A stretch of 64,000 bases of DNA from Stanieria sp. NIES-3757. GTDB taxonomy: Bacteria > Cyanobacteriota > Cyanobacteriia > Cyanobacteriales > Xenococcaceae. The notes under the pieces are model-generated. The model was not told the DNA's origin, searched no databases, and was given only the letters and a program-made list of their open reading frames with translations. Shown here piece after piece: positions 7,746 through 17,690 of the stretch. The stretch covers positions 2,294,001-2,358,000 of the forward strand of contig AP017375.1 in NCBI GenBank assembly GCA_002355455.1, in the 5' to 3' direction. Position numbers and translations under genes: made by a program. Every line of letters begins with the position of its first letter. The stretch's first letter is position 1.

Positions 7746-9502
7746 TAATAGGTGATGCACAAGGAAATGCTGGTAATGTAACAATCAATACTCGAACATT
7801 AAATACAAGAGGTTTTGTAGCAGAAATATCCGCTTCCAACAGGTCAAGAGGTAATGCAGGAATATTAAATATTAATGCTACTGAGTCGATCAGTATTGCC
7901 GACGGTGGTTTTTTTACTGATATTTTTAGTTCTACTGCTACGGGTGAAGGTGGAAATTTAACTGTTAGTACTCCTGACTTAAATATTAGTGACACTGGAA
8001 CAATTTTTGTTGGAAATCAAGGCGATGGAAATGCAGGGTTTTTAACTATTAATGTAGAACAACTCAACTTGACTAATAGCTCAATAGGTGGTAGTACTAG
8101 TGGTGAAGGAAATGGAGCAAATATTAATATTAATGCTAGTGAATCTATAACTTTGGACAATGGTTTTATTTCTAGTACAGTAGGCAGACAGAGTATAGGT
8201 AATGGTGGTGAAATTACAATTGATACTGACAAACTGATTGTAACTAATGATGGTGGTATTAATTCTGATACTTCAGGTCAAGGCAATGCGGGAAATATCT
8301 TTATCAATGCTAATGACATAGTAATTAACGAACCAGTTCAAGATGAACAAGCTTCTAGCAGTATTTCAAACTTAGTAGGAGAAACTGCAACTGGTAATGC
8401 TGGCAAAATAGAAATTATTACTAACAATCTTTCTATTGCTGATGGTAGTTTTATTAGTGCTAGCGTCAGGGGACAAGGAAATGGTGGAAGTATTTTTATT
8501 GATGCTCAAAATAGCATTTCTATAGATGGAACAACTTTTGATAATGATGAATTCAGTATGGGAATTTTTAGTATAGTTTCTAATACGGGAATAGGAAATG
8601 GTGGGGAAATAAAAATTCAAACTGGCAATCTTTCTATAATTGATGATGATGCCATAATTACTGCTAGCAATTTTGGAAAAGGAAATGGTGGCAGCATTTT
8701 TATTGATGCAGATAACATAAATATCGACAATGGAGGTATTTTTGCTATTAATCAACCATCTGAATCAATTGCAGCAAATGAAACATCAATAAGAGGAGGA
8801 GATATTACGTTAAAAATAGCTGAAAATTTGACCTTACGTAACAGTGGGATTATTTCCGCTAGAGCTTTAAATAATGCTAATGGTGGTAACTTAACTATCG
8901 ATACTAATTTTATCGTTGCCTATCCCAATGGCAATAATGATATCGTTGCCAGTGCAGAACGAGGAGAAGGTGGCAATATTAATATTACTGCCGAAGCTTT
9001 ATTTGGTATCGAAGAACGCCCTTTAAATGATTTGACTAACGATATCAATGCTAGTTCTGAAGTTTTTGGTTTAGAAGGAGATGTTACTATTAATACCCCT
9101 GATGTCGATCCTTTCCAAGAAACCTCGGAAGCACTAGAAAATATAGTTGAACCAGATCGAGTTGTTGCTGGAGTCTGCGATGCTACTCAAACAGCACAAG
9201 ATATCCTTGCTGGTAGAGAAAACACTTTTGTAGTAAATGGTAGAGGTGGTGTACCTCCTACTCCTATCGAACCAATGCCTTCTGAAACTGTAATTATCGA
9301 AGGTGAAAGCGTTCCACTTTACACAGAAACAGAAGAAGAGAAAGCATTACAAGAACAATATCCAGCAATAATGACCGATCGCGGTGCAATTTATCCCGCA
9401 CGGGGAATAGTGAAAAATCCTGATGGTACAGTGATCTTGACTCGCTATCCTACCGATAATACTCAGCGTATTTCTAATAATTCACCTAATTGTGGTGTTT
9501 AA
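7703..9502 (+). pseudogene. 5'-truncated filamentous-haemagglutinin/HAF-repeat secreted protein
   Basis: The open frame begins with GTG inside the IS right end; genuine coding starts near 7748 (IGDAQGNAGNVTIN). It encodes about 585 residues of repeated beta-helix units rich in G-x-G-N-G-G, I-x-I-x-A and D-x-G-x-I, followed by the typical C-terminal region (VVAGVCDATQTAQDILAGRENTFVVNGRGG). Cyanobacterial members normally have a signal peptide and an N-terminal TPS/haemagglutination domain. Both are missing, and the IS left flank does not hold them. The product could not be exported by the usual route. It probably arose by an IS-linked deletion. If translated from the IS-derived GTG it would be a cytosolic fragment. 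Confidence 0.8.
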
Positions 9503-9593
9503 CCCCAAAAAATTCTCAAAATGCCATGACAATCTCAATTAAACTTGACTAAGTTTTGATACTTTTTAGAAGTACAAATTGTCAGTGAAATTT

Positions 9594-10673
9594 ATGTCTC
9601 AACCCGTACTTTATCTTGCAATTACTAGTCATGGTTTTGGTCATGCTGTTCGTACCGCTTCTGTAGCAGCAGCAGTTCAAAAACTTTGTCCTGAAATTCG
9701 TCTAATTTTTGCCACAGTTGCACCCGAATGGTTATTGCAGTCTTATGTAGAAGGAGATTTTGATTATCATCCACGGGTGTTTGATGTGGGGGTAATTCAA
9801 AGCGATAGTTTGACAATGGATAAATCAGCAACTTTAGCCAAAATGCAAGCGATCAAACAACAACAAGCAGAAATTATTAAAGAAGAAGTTGATTTTATCC
9901 GTCAAAACGAGGTTGGTTTAATTTTAGCTGATATTCCACCTTTAGCTACTGCGATCGCAAAAGCTGCGGACATTCCCTGTTGGATGATGAGTAATTTTGG
10001 TTGGGATTTAATCTATCGCAATTGGGGAGAACCATTTCAAGAAATTGTAACTTGGATTGAATCTTGTTACGGACAATGCGATCGCGCCTTTCGTCTTCCC
10101 CTTCATGAACCGATGAGTGTTTTTTCTAATATTATTGATGTGGGTTTAACTGGGGGAACACCTCGTTATACTTTAGAACAATTGCAAGCTAAATTTAATC
10201 TCAAAGCTTCCCAAGAAAAAACTATTTTACTTACTTTTGGTGGATTAGGATTACAAGCTATTCCTTATCAAAATTTATCGCAATTTTCTGATTGGCAATT
10301 TATTACTTTTGATCGGCAAGCACCAAACTTATCAAACATAATTAAAATTACAGATAATCACTATCGTCCAGTTGATTTTATGCCGATTTGTGGCAGAGTA
10401 ATTTCTAAACCAGGTTATAGTACTTTTGCCGAAGCTTTACGTTTAGAAATACCAATTGTATCCTTAACTCGTCAAGATTTTGCCGAAGCTTCTTTTTTAC
10501 TTGAAGGAATTACTAATTATTCCCATCATCAAATTTTAACTCCCGAACAATTTTGGCAAGGAGATTGGGTCTTTTTAAAACAACCGCTGTTATCCCCTCG
10601 TTTAAATTCTACTTTAGCTAAAGATGGTACTGAAACTATTGCTAAACAAGTTATTGATTATTTATTTAATTAA
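9594..10673 (+). CDS. MurG/GT28-like glycosyltransferase family protein
   Basis: About 359 aa. The N-terminus YLAITSHGFGHAVRTASVA is the Gly-His-rich loop seen in GT-B UDP-sugar transferases and in the related N-terminal half of plant arabinokinase-like proteins. A second Rossmann half contains ILLTFGGLGLQAIP and the donor-site-like stretch RVISKPGYSTFAEALRLEIPIV. A TTG at 9579 would add five residues; the ATG at 9594 (MSQPVLYLAITSHG) is the more natural start. The donor and acceptor are unknown, and no sugar-pathway genes lie next to it. It is followed by a convergent protein kinase. Confidence 0.72.
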   Translation: MSQPVLYLAITSHGFGHAVRTASVAAAVQKLCPEIRLIFATVAPEWLLQSYVEGDFDYHPRVFDVGVIQSDSLTMDKSATLAKMQAIKQQQAEIIKEEVDFIRQNEVGLILADIPPLATAIAKAADIPCWMMSNFGWDLIYRNWGEPFQEIVTWIESCYGQCDRAFRLPLHEPMSVFSNIIDVGLTGGTPRYTLEQLQAKFNLKASQEKTILLTFGGLGLQAIPYQNLSQFSDWQFITFDRQAPNLSNIIKITDNHYRPVDFMPICGRVISKPGYSTFAEALRLEIPIVSLTRQDFAEASFLLEGITNYSHHQILTPEQFWQGDWVFLKQPLLSPRLNSTLAKDGTETIAKQVIDYLFN

Positions 10674-10711
10674 TTTTTTGTTAACAGTACCTTGCTGAGG
10701 ATAAACGAAGC

Positions 10712-12217
10712 CTATTTCGATTTTGTCAAACTAAAAGAATTAATCATTTTTTTTGCAGTATCTAAAAATTTAGAATATTTAGCTCGTTCGGCGGTATAAG
10801 TCACAATATAAATTTTATTATTTTTGATAGTAAAAGTTTCCATCTGACGAAGATTTATTCCATTATCAATTCTCGAATAAAGTAAAGTACGAGCGGGCTG
10901 TTGAGCTAGTTTGGTTTTTTCTTGACTATAAATAGATAAAGTAGAGTCTTTATTGCTAGATAAACTACTAATAATTCTTTCACTATATTCATCTAAAGTA
11001 TTTAAATCTTTAGTTAATTCTTCAACAGTTACTGAAACTTTTTCTTGAAATAAATCTGCATCAGTTTCTAAAGGAGAATAAAAAACAACTACTTCCCCAG
11101 TAATAGGGTCTTCTAATTCTTCAAGTGACCAATTTTCTGGATATCTAATTTCAAGATTATATTGATTATTAATATATAAGGAAAAATTTCTATACAAATT
11201 TTTTTCAATGCCAGCAAATAAAAGTAATAAAGCTCCTATAAAAGGTAAAATTAATAACATCCAAAATAAAACTTTTTTCCACGGTAGTTGTTGTTTATTT
11301 TTGATAATTCTAGGTGGAATTTCTGTATAAGGAGGACTAACCATAAATGGAGGAGGAAGAGTAATTACGTTTTCTTCCCTTTCTAATTCTGTTAAAACTT
11401 GTACTGCTGACTGATAACGTTCTTGATAAATGGGTTCAATCATCTTTCTCAAAATTGTAGTTAATCTGGTACTACAATCAAGTTCAGCTACATCTACTTT
11501 ATTCACCTGAGATAAATGATGAGAAGAGGTTAATTTAGAATTAGGTAAATGGCCGAGAAAAGCAAAAATAGCGGTTTTACCCAGAGCATAAATATCGCTA
11601 TTATAATGAGGGTTTCCTTCCATTTGTTCTGGAGGAGTATAACCCAAAGTTCCTAAAATAACCGTAGGCGGATCTGCTGACGAATTATTAATCGGTAAAG
11701 TCAAATTTTTAATTAAACCAAAATCAATTAAAACGAATGAACCGTCAGAACGACGGATTAAATTAGAAGGTCGAATGTCGCGGTGAATTACTCCTTGTTG
11801 ATGAACAAAATCAAGAATTTTTAAAACATTTTGTAGAAGAGCGATAACTTGAGATTCATTAAAAGTATGTTCTTGAACTTCTCGTTCTAAATTTTGACCT
11901 TCAATCAACTCTTCAACAAAATAAAATTGTTTTTCTTGTTCAAAATAATCGAATAATTGAGGAATTTGAGGGTGTTTCCCTAATCTTTTTAATGTAATAG
12001 CTTCTGTAATAAATAATTTCTCCAAATTATGCCATAATTGGGGTTCTGATTTTAAGGCAAGGCTACTAATTTGAGGTTGTAGTTGTTTAACAACACATTG
12101 CTGATGATCGGATTTAGTTCTATCTTCAGCTAAATAAGTAATACTTGCATTACTTTTACCTAATTCTCTGACAATAAAATAACGCCCTCGTAAGATTTTG
12201 CCAACAATGGACTTCAT
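10712..12217 (-). CDS. Ser/Thr protein kinase with membrane anchor and PsbP-like C-terminal domain
   Basis: 501 aa. Residues about 10-280 are a Hanks-type kinase domain: Lys in CVVKQLQP, HRDIRPSNLI catalytic loop, IDFGLIKN (DFG) and GTLGYTPPEQMEGNP. The glycine loop is weak (LGKSNASITYLAED). A single hydrophobic span near residues 315-337 (VLFWMLLILPFIGALLLLFAG) separates it from an extracytoplasmic part of about 150 aa. That part (YNLEIRYPENWSLEELEDP...) resembles PsbP/DUF1795 proteins. The layout suggests a receptor-like kinase with an external sensor domain. The ligand is unknown. It converges with the glycosyltransferase and lies about 250 bp downstream of a peroxiredoxin gene on the same strand. 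Confidence 0.88.
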   Translation of the reverse strand: MKSIVGKILRGRYFIVRELGKSNASITYLAEDRTKSDHQQCVVKQLQPQISSLALKSEPQLWHNLEKLFITEAITLKRLGKHPQIPQLFDYFEQEKQFYFVEELIEGQNLEREVQEHTFNESQVIALLQNVLKILDFVHQQGVIHRDIRPSNLIRRSDGSFVLIDFGLIKNLTLPINNSSADPPTVILGTLGYTPPEQMEGNPHYNSDIYALGKTAIFAFLGHLPNSKLTSSHHLSQVNKVDVAELDCSTRLTTILRKMIEPIYQERYQSAVQVLTELEREENVITLPPPFMVSPPYTEIPPRIIKNKQQLPWKKVLFWMLLILPFIGALLLLFAGIEKNLYRNFSLYINNQYNLEIRYPENWSLEELEDPITGEVVVFYSPLETDADLFQEKVSVTVEELTKDLNTLDEYSERIISSLSSNKDSTLSIYSQEKTKLAQQPARTLLYSRIDNGINLRQMETFTIKNNKIYIVTYTAERAKYSKFLDTAKKMINSFSLTKSK

Positions 12218-12470
12218 AAAAAACTCTCAAATAATTAATAAAATATAGTAAATTACTTTAGCAAAAGAAAAATATTATTTATTTAATTTTAAAGATAGTC
12301 AACTAACCTAAAAACTTTAGTCATAAACAATAAGATGATCGAGTTGAAGACCGTCATAAAAAATTATCAAACGATCTTCAACACTATGCTAAAATAAATT
12401 AAACTTAACTGTTATAATTTTGCGATCGCACAAAGACCAATCTTCCACGCTACTAAGGAAAGATTGATGA

Positions 12471-13022
12471 TTAATTAACAGCAATTAAGCGGTCTAATTT
12501 AGCTAAAACTTCTTGACTATGAATACTAGGTCGAACCCCTAAAAAAATCTCTCGCAAAATTCCTTGGGGATCGATTAAATAAGTATGACGCAAAGACATT
12601 GAACCAAGCCAAGAACCATAAGCTTTACTAACACTACCATCAGTATCTGCTAGCAAAGGAAATTTTAATCCTTCAGAATCACAAAATTCAGTATGAGAAG
12701 CAACGTCATCAGTACTAATACCAATAATTTGACTATTTCTTGCTTGATACTTAGCTATATCTTGTTGAAAACGACGAGCTTCTAAAGTACAACCAGGAGT
12801 AAAATCTTGGGGATAAAAATATAAAACTACCCACTTACCTTGATAGTCAGAAAGGGAAATTTTACCATCACCTGTATTAGTTGGAAGAGTAAATTCTGGT
12901 GCTGGTTGATTTAAAGCAGGTTGTTGTCCTCCTAGTGCTTCAGCCGAAGCTAAAAAATTAAAACAAATGAAAACAATTACACAACTTGCTAATAAAATCT
13001 GTTTCCAAAAGTTAAGATGCAT
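12471..13022 (-). CDS. Secreted PrxQ/BCP-type peroxiredoxin
   Basis: 183 aa. Residues 1-29 are a signal peptide (hydrophobic LLASCVIVFICFNFLASA). The thioredoxin-fold peroxidase follows, with the peroxidatic Cys78 in YFYPQDFTPGCTLEARR. Most PrxQ proteins have a resolving Cys five residues later; here that position is Arg83. Another Cys occurs in TEFCDSEGLKFP and could serve instead. It is predicted to reduce peroxides in the periplasm or thylakoid lumen. Monocistronic by spacing. A second, cytosolic PrxQ-type gene is at 61290. Confidence 0.9.
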   Translation of the reverse strand: MHLNFWKQILLASCVIVFICFNFLASAEALGGQQPALNQPAPEFTLPTNTGDGKISLSDYQGKWVVLYFYPQDFTPGCTLEARRFQQDIAKYQARNSQIIGISTDDVASHTEFCDSEGLKFPLLADTDGSVSKAYGSWLGSMSLRHTYLIDPQGILREIFLGVRPSIHSQEVLAKLDRLIAVN

Positions 13023-13173
13023 AATGACACAAAATATGTTTTACTTAACATAAGTTAACAAGTTTTAGGGTAAGAAATTACGAAAAATTATTTTGGTAAT
13101 CAATCGCTAAAGTAACATCGTAATTTGCAATATTTTGTTAAGATCGTTGCTCGCAGGCAGCTAAATAATATAT

Positions 13174-14352
13174 ATGAATATGAGTTTGAATACAGATACA
13201 ATAGCCCCCCACGGTGGTCATCTAATCAATCGTATTGCCACAGCAGGAGAAAAAGAAGAATTTTTAGCTCAAGCTAATTCTTTACCCAGAGTACAATTAG
13301 ACGAGCGAGCTACCTCCGATTTAGTCATGATTGCCATCGGTGGTTTTAGCCCCCTTAAAGGTTTCATGACGCAAACAGACTATGAAAGTGTAGTTGATGA
13401 TATGCGTCTGGCTAATGGACTACCTTGGTCAGTTCCTGTAACTTTATCGGTGAGTGAAGAAGTAGCAGCACCTCTTCAAGAAGGAAGTTGGATCCGTTTA
13501 GATGACTATCACGGAAATTTTATTGGAGTGCTGGAGTTAAGCGAAAAATACCGTTACAACAAAGTTCATGAAGCTGTTAATGTTTATCGCACTGATGAAG
13601 ATAAACATCCAGGAGTCAAAGTAGTTTACGAACAAGGTGCAATTAATTTAGCTGGGCCAGTTTGGTTACTTGAGCGAGAACCTCATCCTTTCTTTCCTGC
13701 GTACCAAATCGATCCTGCTGCCTCAAGAGCGATGTTTAGGGAAAAAGGGTGGAAAACTGTGGTGGGCTTCCAAACTCGTAACCCCATTCACCGTGCTCAT
13801 GAATATATTATCAAATGTGCTTTAGAAATTGTTGATGGTTTGTTTTTGCATCCTTTGGTAGGTGCAACTAAAAGCGATGATATTCCTGCTGATGTCAGGA
13901 TGCGTTGCTACGAAATTATGTTGGAAAATTATTTTCCTCAAGACAGAGTGATTTTAGCAATTAATCCCTCCGCAATGCGCTATGCTGGCCCAAGAGAAGC
14001 AATTTTCCACGCTTTGATCCGTAAAAATTATGGCTGTACTCATTTTATTGTTGGTCGTGACCATGCAGGAGTAGGCGACTATTATGGAACTTACGATGCT
14101 CAATATATTTTTGACGAATTTAAACCAGAAGAATTGGGTATTGTTCCGTTAAAATTTGAACACGCTTTTTACTGTACTCGTACCGACCAAATGGCAACTT
14201 CTAAAACTAGTCCTAGCAGTAAAGAAGAGCGAATTCATTTATCGGGGACTAAAGTAAGAGAAATGCTACGTCGAGGAGAATTACCACCTCCACAGTTTTC
14301 TCGTCCTAAAGTAGCTGCTGAGTTAGCTAGAGCAATGCAGATTGATTCTTAA
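13174..14352 (+). CDS. sat: Sulfate adenylyltransferase (ATP sulfurylase)
   Basis: 392 aa cytosolic enzyme making adenosine 5'-phosphosulfate from ATP and sulfate, the first step of sulfate assimilation. The active-site motif [12 protein letters not shown] and the second motif [12 protein letters not shown] are both present, as is the FxPLxGF-like element [14 protein letters not shown]. Length fits the monomeric bacterial/cyanobacterial form without a fused APS kinase. Start at 13174 or at the second Met at 13180; there is no strong ribosome site. No other sulfur genes are adjacent. The downstream gap holds strong hairpins. Confidence 0.95.
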   Translation: MNMSLNTDTIAPHGGHLINRIATAGEKEEFLAQANSLPRVQLDERATSDLVMIAIGGFSPLKGFMTQTDYESVVDDMRLANGLPWSVPVTLSVSEEVAAPLQEGSWIRLDDYHGNFIGVLELSEKYRYNKVHEAVNVYRTDEDKHPGVKVVYEQGAINLAGPVWLLEREPHPFFPAYQIDPAASRAMFREKGWKTVVGFQTRNPIHRAHEYIIKCALEIVDGLFLHPLVGATKSDDIPADVRMRCYEIMLENYFPQDRVILAINPSAMRYAGPREAIFHALIRKNYGCTHFIVGRDHAGVGDYYGTYDAQYIFDEFKPEELGIVPLKFEHAFYCTRTDQMATSKTSPSSKEERIHLSGTKVREMLRRGELPPPQFSRPKVAAELARAMQIDS

Positions 14353-14416
14353 GAGTTTTAGATAAAAATTTTTAATTGGTTACGGGTAGACAGTACTTGA
14401 CTGGGGAACTCCAGTG

Positions 14417-14496
14417 AACGCAGCGCGTGAGGGATGGCGAACCGAGTTCGCCATATCCAACCACGTAAGACAAGCTCTGCCGTTCAACGGCAGAGT
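14417..14496. repeat. Multi-hairpin palindromic repeat downstream of sat
   Basis: Contains GGCGAAC (14436-14442) pairing with GTTCGCC (14446-14452) and the perfect stem-loop CTCTGCCGTTCAACGGCAGAG at 14475-14495 (about 10-bp arms). The preceding CTGGGGAACTCCAG is also self-complementary. The framework GCGCGTGAGG ... CCACGTAAGACAAGC resembles the insert at 40986-41030 (GCGTGAGG ... CACGTAAGAAAGC). It is much GC-richer than the neighbours and probably belongs to the same dispersed family. It fills most of the gap between sat and the orthocaspase gene. Confidence 0.65.
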
Positions 14497-14586
14497 ACCT
14501 TTCACTTTTACTTGTAACCTTTTTTACTATTAACCGACAATTGACAGTTATTCCTGGTAGGCTGATAGCTGAGATTCTGAAAGCTT

Positions 14587-16875
14587 ATGGCTGATATGAA
14601 ACTAAATCGGCGAACTTTGTTGCAACGGGCAGGATTAGCTCTGCTAAGTTTGGGAATAGGAGAAACAGGAATTGGTTTAGTCCCTAGAATTAAATCTTAT
14701 GGACAGGCTTTAGCACAAACAACCAATCGCAAATTAGCTCTTTTGGTTGGGGTTAACGACTATTCTCAGCATCAGCTTGATGGTTGTGTGACCGATGTAG
14801 AACTACAACAGGAACTACTGATTAATCGCTTTGGTTTTAATGCCAAAGATATTGTGACTTTAACGAATCAACAAGCTACAAGAGAAAATATTGAAACTGC
14901 TTTTATAGAGCATCTTAGAGAGCAAGCACAACCAGAAGATGTAGTGGTGTTTCACTTTAGTGGTTATGGTAGTCAAGTCAAAATGCTTTCTTCTGATATC
15001 GTTACTAATCAAGCAGGAGAAACGGTAGCAAATTATCAGTTAGTTAATAGTTTGTTACCGATAGATGGAATTGTACCTACCAAAGGAACACCAGTAGGGA
15101 ATGATTTACTTCAAGAAACTTTAATTTGGTTAGCGCGATCGCTCCCGACTGAAAAAGTTACTATGGTATTAGATACCAGTTTCAAAACTAGTAAACAATC
15201 ACTGAAGGGGAATTTAAGAATTCGTTCTTTTTCGGAAATTGCCGAACGTCCTAGTCCTGAAGAAATAGCTTTTCGCGAACAATTACAAATTAAGCTAGCA
15301 GGTAAAAAAAGCAAATCAGTTAATCCTGGAATTATTTTAACTGCTGCTAGCCAAGAGCAAATCGCAGTCGAAAAACGCTGGAATAATTTTAGTGCAGGTT
15401 TATTTACTTATGCCTTAACTCAGTATCTTTGGGAAGTTACCGCTCCTAATCGGGTACAGGTGACATTAGAAAGAATTACAGAAACGGTTAAGGATGTGAT
15501 GGGGAATCAACAACAACCCACAATTCTTGGTCAATCTCAACCTTTATTTACTTATTATTTGATGCCAACTAGTTTGATTGGGGCAGAAGGAATTATTAAA
15601 AATATTGGGGATAATGGCTCAGTTTCTTTAAAATTGATGGGATTACCCACTAAAATAGTTGATTATTATGGGGTCACTTCTTGTTTGTTAGTGGGAAACT
15701 CCAACGACTCGACTTCATTTGATCAATTAACTATAGTGCAAATTCGTTCGCGTGATGGGTTAATGGCAAAAGCCCAAATTCTTCATCAAGGAGATGTTTT
15801 AAATAACATTAAAATAGGACAATTAGTTCAAGAATATATCCGAGTAATTCCTCGAAATGTCGGTTTAATAGTTGGTTTAGACCGTAGTTTAGAAAGAATC
15901 GAACGAGTTGATGCTACCAGTGCTTTTGCCAACATTGCTGTAGTCGATGGTGCAATCTCAGTAGGAGAACCAAATGTAGATTGTTTGTTTGGTAAGATTG
16001 AGCGTACTGTTTCTAAAACAGTTGCTACTAAATCCGATTCTAACCAAGGTGAAAGTGAAACAAGCACCACAACTTATTTTGGTTATGGTTTGTCTTCTGT
16101 GAGTGGTATCACAATTCCTCATACAGTGGGAGTAGCAAATGAAGCAGTTAAGTCAGCAGTGACTCGTTTAACCCCTCAGTTCAAAAATTTACTGGCTGTA
16201 AAATGGCTAGAATTAACTTTTAATCAAACATCTTCCCGTTTACCTGTCGGAATTTTTCTGGAATCAATTGACAAGAATAATACCTCTCTAATTCTACAAA
16301 GATCTACCCGTGCAGCTAAATTACTCAATCAACTTGCTTCTCAAGATTTATCTTTAAATTCAACTAATTTTCCTACGATTAATAGTGGTTCTTCACTACG
16401 ACTACAACTGAATAATTATACCGATCGCACTCTTTATGGTATCGTTTTGGGCATTGATGCTGACCGTAATTTATTTGTGCTTTATCCACCTCAATACAAC
16501 AGTAAGGAAGAGCAATTTAAATTACAAGATATTGCGATCGCGCCTAGTCAAAAATTAAACTTGCCTGAAACTCAAGACGCTTGGCAATGGAAAATTGCTG
16601 GTTCTTCAGGAATGGTTAGTCTTTACGGTATTTTTTCGACGTTACCATTTAAGCAAACTTTGGCTGCTATCTCTGCACCACCTAATTTGAAGTTTGAGTC
16701 AGAAGCAATTCTTAATCTCGCTAATGCTTTGGAAGTCACAAAAGCACTGATGGAAGACTTACATTTAGCTAGTCAAGTCGATACTGAGATTATCGGTTTT
16801 GCTAATGATGTTTATGCTTTAGATGTCAATGTTTGGGCAACTTTAAAAATGAGTTGGGAGTTGGTCAATAATTAA
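14587..16875 (+). CDS. Catalytically inactive (Tyr-Ser) orthocaspase-like protein with Tat-type signal
   Basis: 762 aa. The N-terminus KLNRRTLLQRAGLALLSLG carries a twin-arginine motif and hydrophobic core. Residues about 48-290 are a caspase/metacaspase p20-like domain (KLALLVGVNDYSQHQLDGC, CVTDVELQQELL). The catalytic His position reads HFSGYGSQ (Tyr127 instead of His), and the Cys position reads VLDTSFK (Ser198 instead of the second Cys of DCCHSG). This His-Cys to Tyr-Ser replacement matches the known non-proteolytic orthocaspase variants of cyanobacteria. The remaining about 470 residues form a large C-terminal region with a DUF4384-like segment (GSSLRLQLNNYTDRTLYGIVLGIDADRN). Probably exported and scaffold-like; the role is unknown. 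Confidence 0.85.
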   Translation: MADMKLNRRTLLQRAGLALLSLGIGETGIGLVPRIKSYGQALAQTTNRKLALLVGVNDYSQHQLDGCVTDVELQQELLINRFGFNAKDIVTLTNQQATRENIETAFIEHLREQAQPEDVVVFHFSGYGSQVKMLSSDIVTNQAGETVANYQLVNSLLPIDGIVPTKGTPVGNDLLQETLIWLARSLPTEKVTMVLDTSFKTSKQSLKGNLRIRSFSEIAERPSPEEIAFREQLQIKLAGKKSKSVNPGIILTAASQEQIAVEKRWNNFSAGLFTYALTQYLWEVTAPNRVQVTLERITETVKDVMGNQQQPTILGQSQPLFTYYLMPTSLIGAEGIIKNIGDNGSVSLKLMGLPTKIVDYYGVTSCLLVGNSNDSTSFDQLTIVQIRSRDGLMAKAQILHQGDVLNNIKIGQLVQEYIRVIPRNVGLIVGLDRSLERIERVDATSAFANIAVVDGAISVGEPNVDCLFGKIERTVSKTVATKSDSNQGESETSTTTYFGYGLSSVSGITIPHTVGVANEAVKSAVTRLTPQFKNLLAVKWLELTFNQTSSRLPVGIFLESIDKNNTSLILQRSTRAAKLLNQLASQDLSLNSTNFPTINSGSSLRLQLNNYTDRTLYGIVLGIDADRNLFVLYPPQYNSKEEQFKLQDIAIAPSQKLNLPETQDAWQWKIAGSSGMVSLYGIFSTLPFKQTLAAISAPPNLKFESEAILNLANALEVTKALMEDLHLASQVDTEIIGFANDVYALDVNVWATLKMSWELVNN

Positions 16876-16902
16876 ATAAATAGGTCAAAGTTAAAAGTTA
16901 GA

Positions 16903-16921
16903 GACGTGTCGGCGATACGTC
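16903..16921. repeat. GACGT...ACGTC palindromic repeat, copy 2
   Basis: GACGTGTCGGCGATACGTC: five-base outer arms GACGT/ACGTC around a non-symmetric centre, preceded by TTAGA and followed by TGTACA, as in the copy at 1361-1378. It lies in the 56-bp gap between two convergent genes, where a hairpin could help end both transcripts. Confidence 0.5.
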
Positions 16922-16931
16922 TGTACAAAGT

Positions 16932-17681
16932 TCAAAATTTTTTATTTCTGCCTACCTGTCGATAAAAATTCCGCAGTTTTGTAGGAGAAATACCGAGATA
17001 GTAACCCAAAATAATCAATTGATTGATCGCAGTAGTTTGCCCTACTCCTAATTTTTGCCAACGACGGGGAGAAGTTAACACGGCAGCAGGTGCGATCGCT
17101 ATTTTGCCATGACATTTTAATCTTTGAATTAATTCAAAATCTTCCATAATTGCTAAGTTGCGATAGCCTCCGATTTTTTCAAAAGTAGATTTTTTAAGAA
17201 AAATAGCTTGATCGCCATAGGGAAGAGAGAACAAACGCGATCGCAAGTTAACCATGGTTTCGACTAACCTAAAAGATTGTGCTTGACTATTAATGGCTAA
17301 TTCAAAAGCACCAGCAATTACTGGAGATGAAGATAGAGTTTTGTGGATTAATGATTGATAATCAGCAGGTAATTGAGTATCTGCATGAAGAAAAAGCAGA
17401 ATATCTCCTTTCGCTATTGCTGCACCTGCATTCATTTGGTAAGCTCTTCCAGGTTCAGATGCAATAATTAATTTAAGCTTATTCTCCCCGTCTCCCCATC
17501 TCCCTCTCTCTGCAAAACTAACACCCATTGCCAAAACAAGTTCAACAGTTCGATCCTGACTCCCACCATCTACAATAATTACTTCAATGTCTTGATTGTC
17601 TTTGAGTCGCTCTATAGCTGTTTGAATAATTGCTGCTTCGTTAAAAACTGGGATAATAATGCTGATAATTGGCTGAATCAT
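16932..17681 (-). CDS. GT2-family glycosyltransferase (TIGR04283 type)
   Basis: 249 aa GT-A fold enzyme. It starts SIIIPVFNEAAIIQTAIERL, with DVEVIIVDGGSQDRT-type donor site (here IEVIIVDGGSQDRTVELV), RAYQMNAGAAIAKGDILLFLHADTQLP (DxD-like HAD), and GDQAIFLKKSTFEKIGGYRNLAIMEDFELIQRL near the C-terminus. This is the pattern of the TIGR04283 transferases. Its start codon is only 9 bp from the start of the divergent gene at 17691, so each promoter must lie in the other gene. Product and acceptor are unknown. Confidence 0.87.
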   Translation of the reverse strand: MIQPIISIIIPVFNEAAIIQTAIERLKDNQDIEVIIVDGGSQDRTVELVLAMGVSFAERGRWGDGENKLKLIIASEPGRAYQMNAGAAIAKGDILLFLHADTQLPADYQSLIHKTLSSSPVIAGAFELAINSQAQSFRLVETMVNLRSRLFSLPYGDQAIFLKKSTFEKIGGYRNLAIMEDFELIQRLKCHGKIAIAPAAVLTSPRRWQKLGVGQTTAINQLIILGYYLGISPTKLRNFYRQVGRNKKF

Positions 17682-17690
17682 GATAATTTT

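Noticed and set aside
8372-8755. 127-codon open frame on the minus strand within the haemagglutinin-like gene
   Set aside because: Its repeated Ile/Ser/Asn pattern is the mirror of the repeats on the plus strand; no independent protein signature.
17592-17690. 33-residue N-terminal extension of the DUF6816 protein
   Set aside because: It overlaps the opposite-strand glycosyltransferase start, and the ATG at 17691 is followed directly by a good signal peptide.
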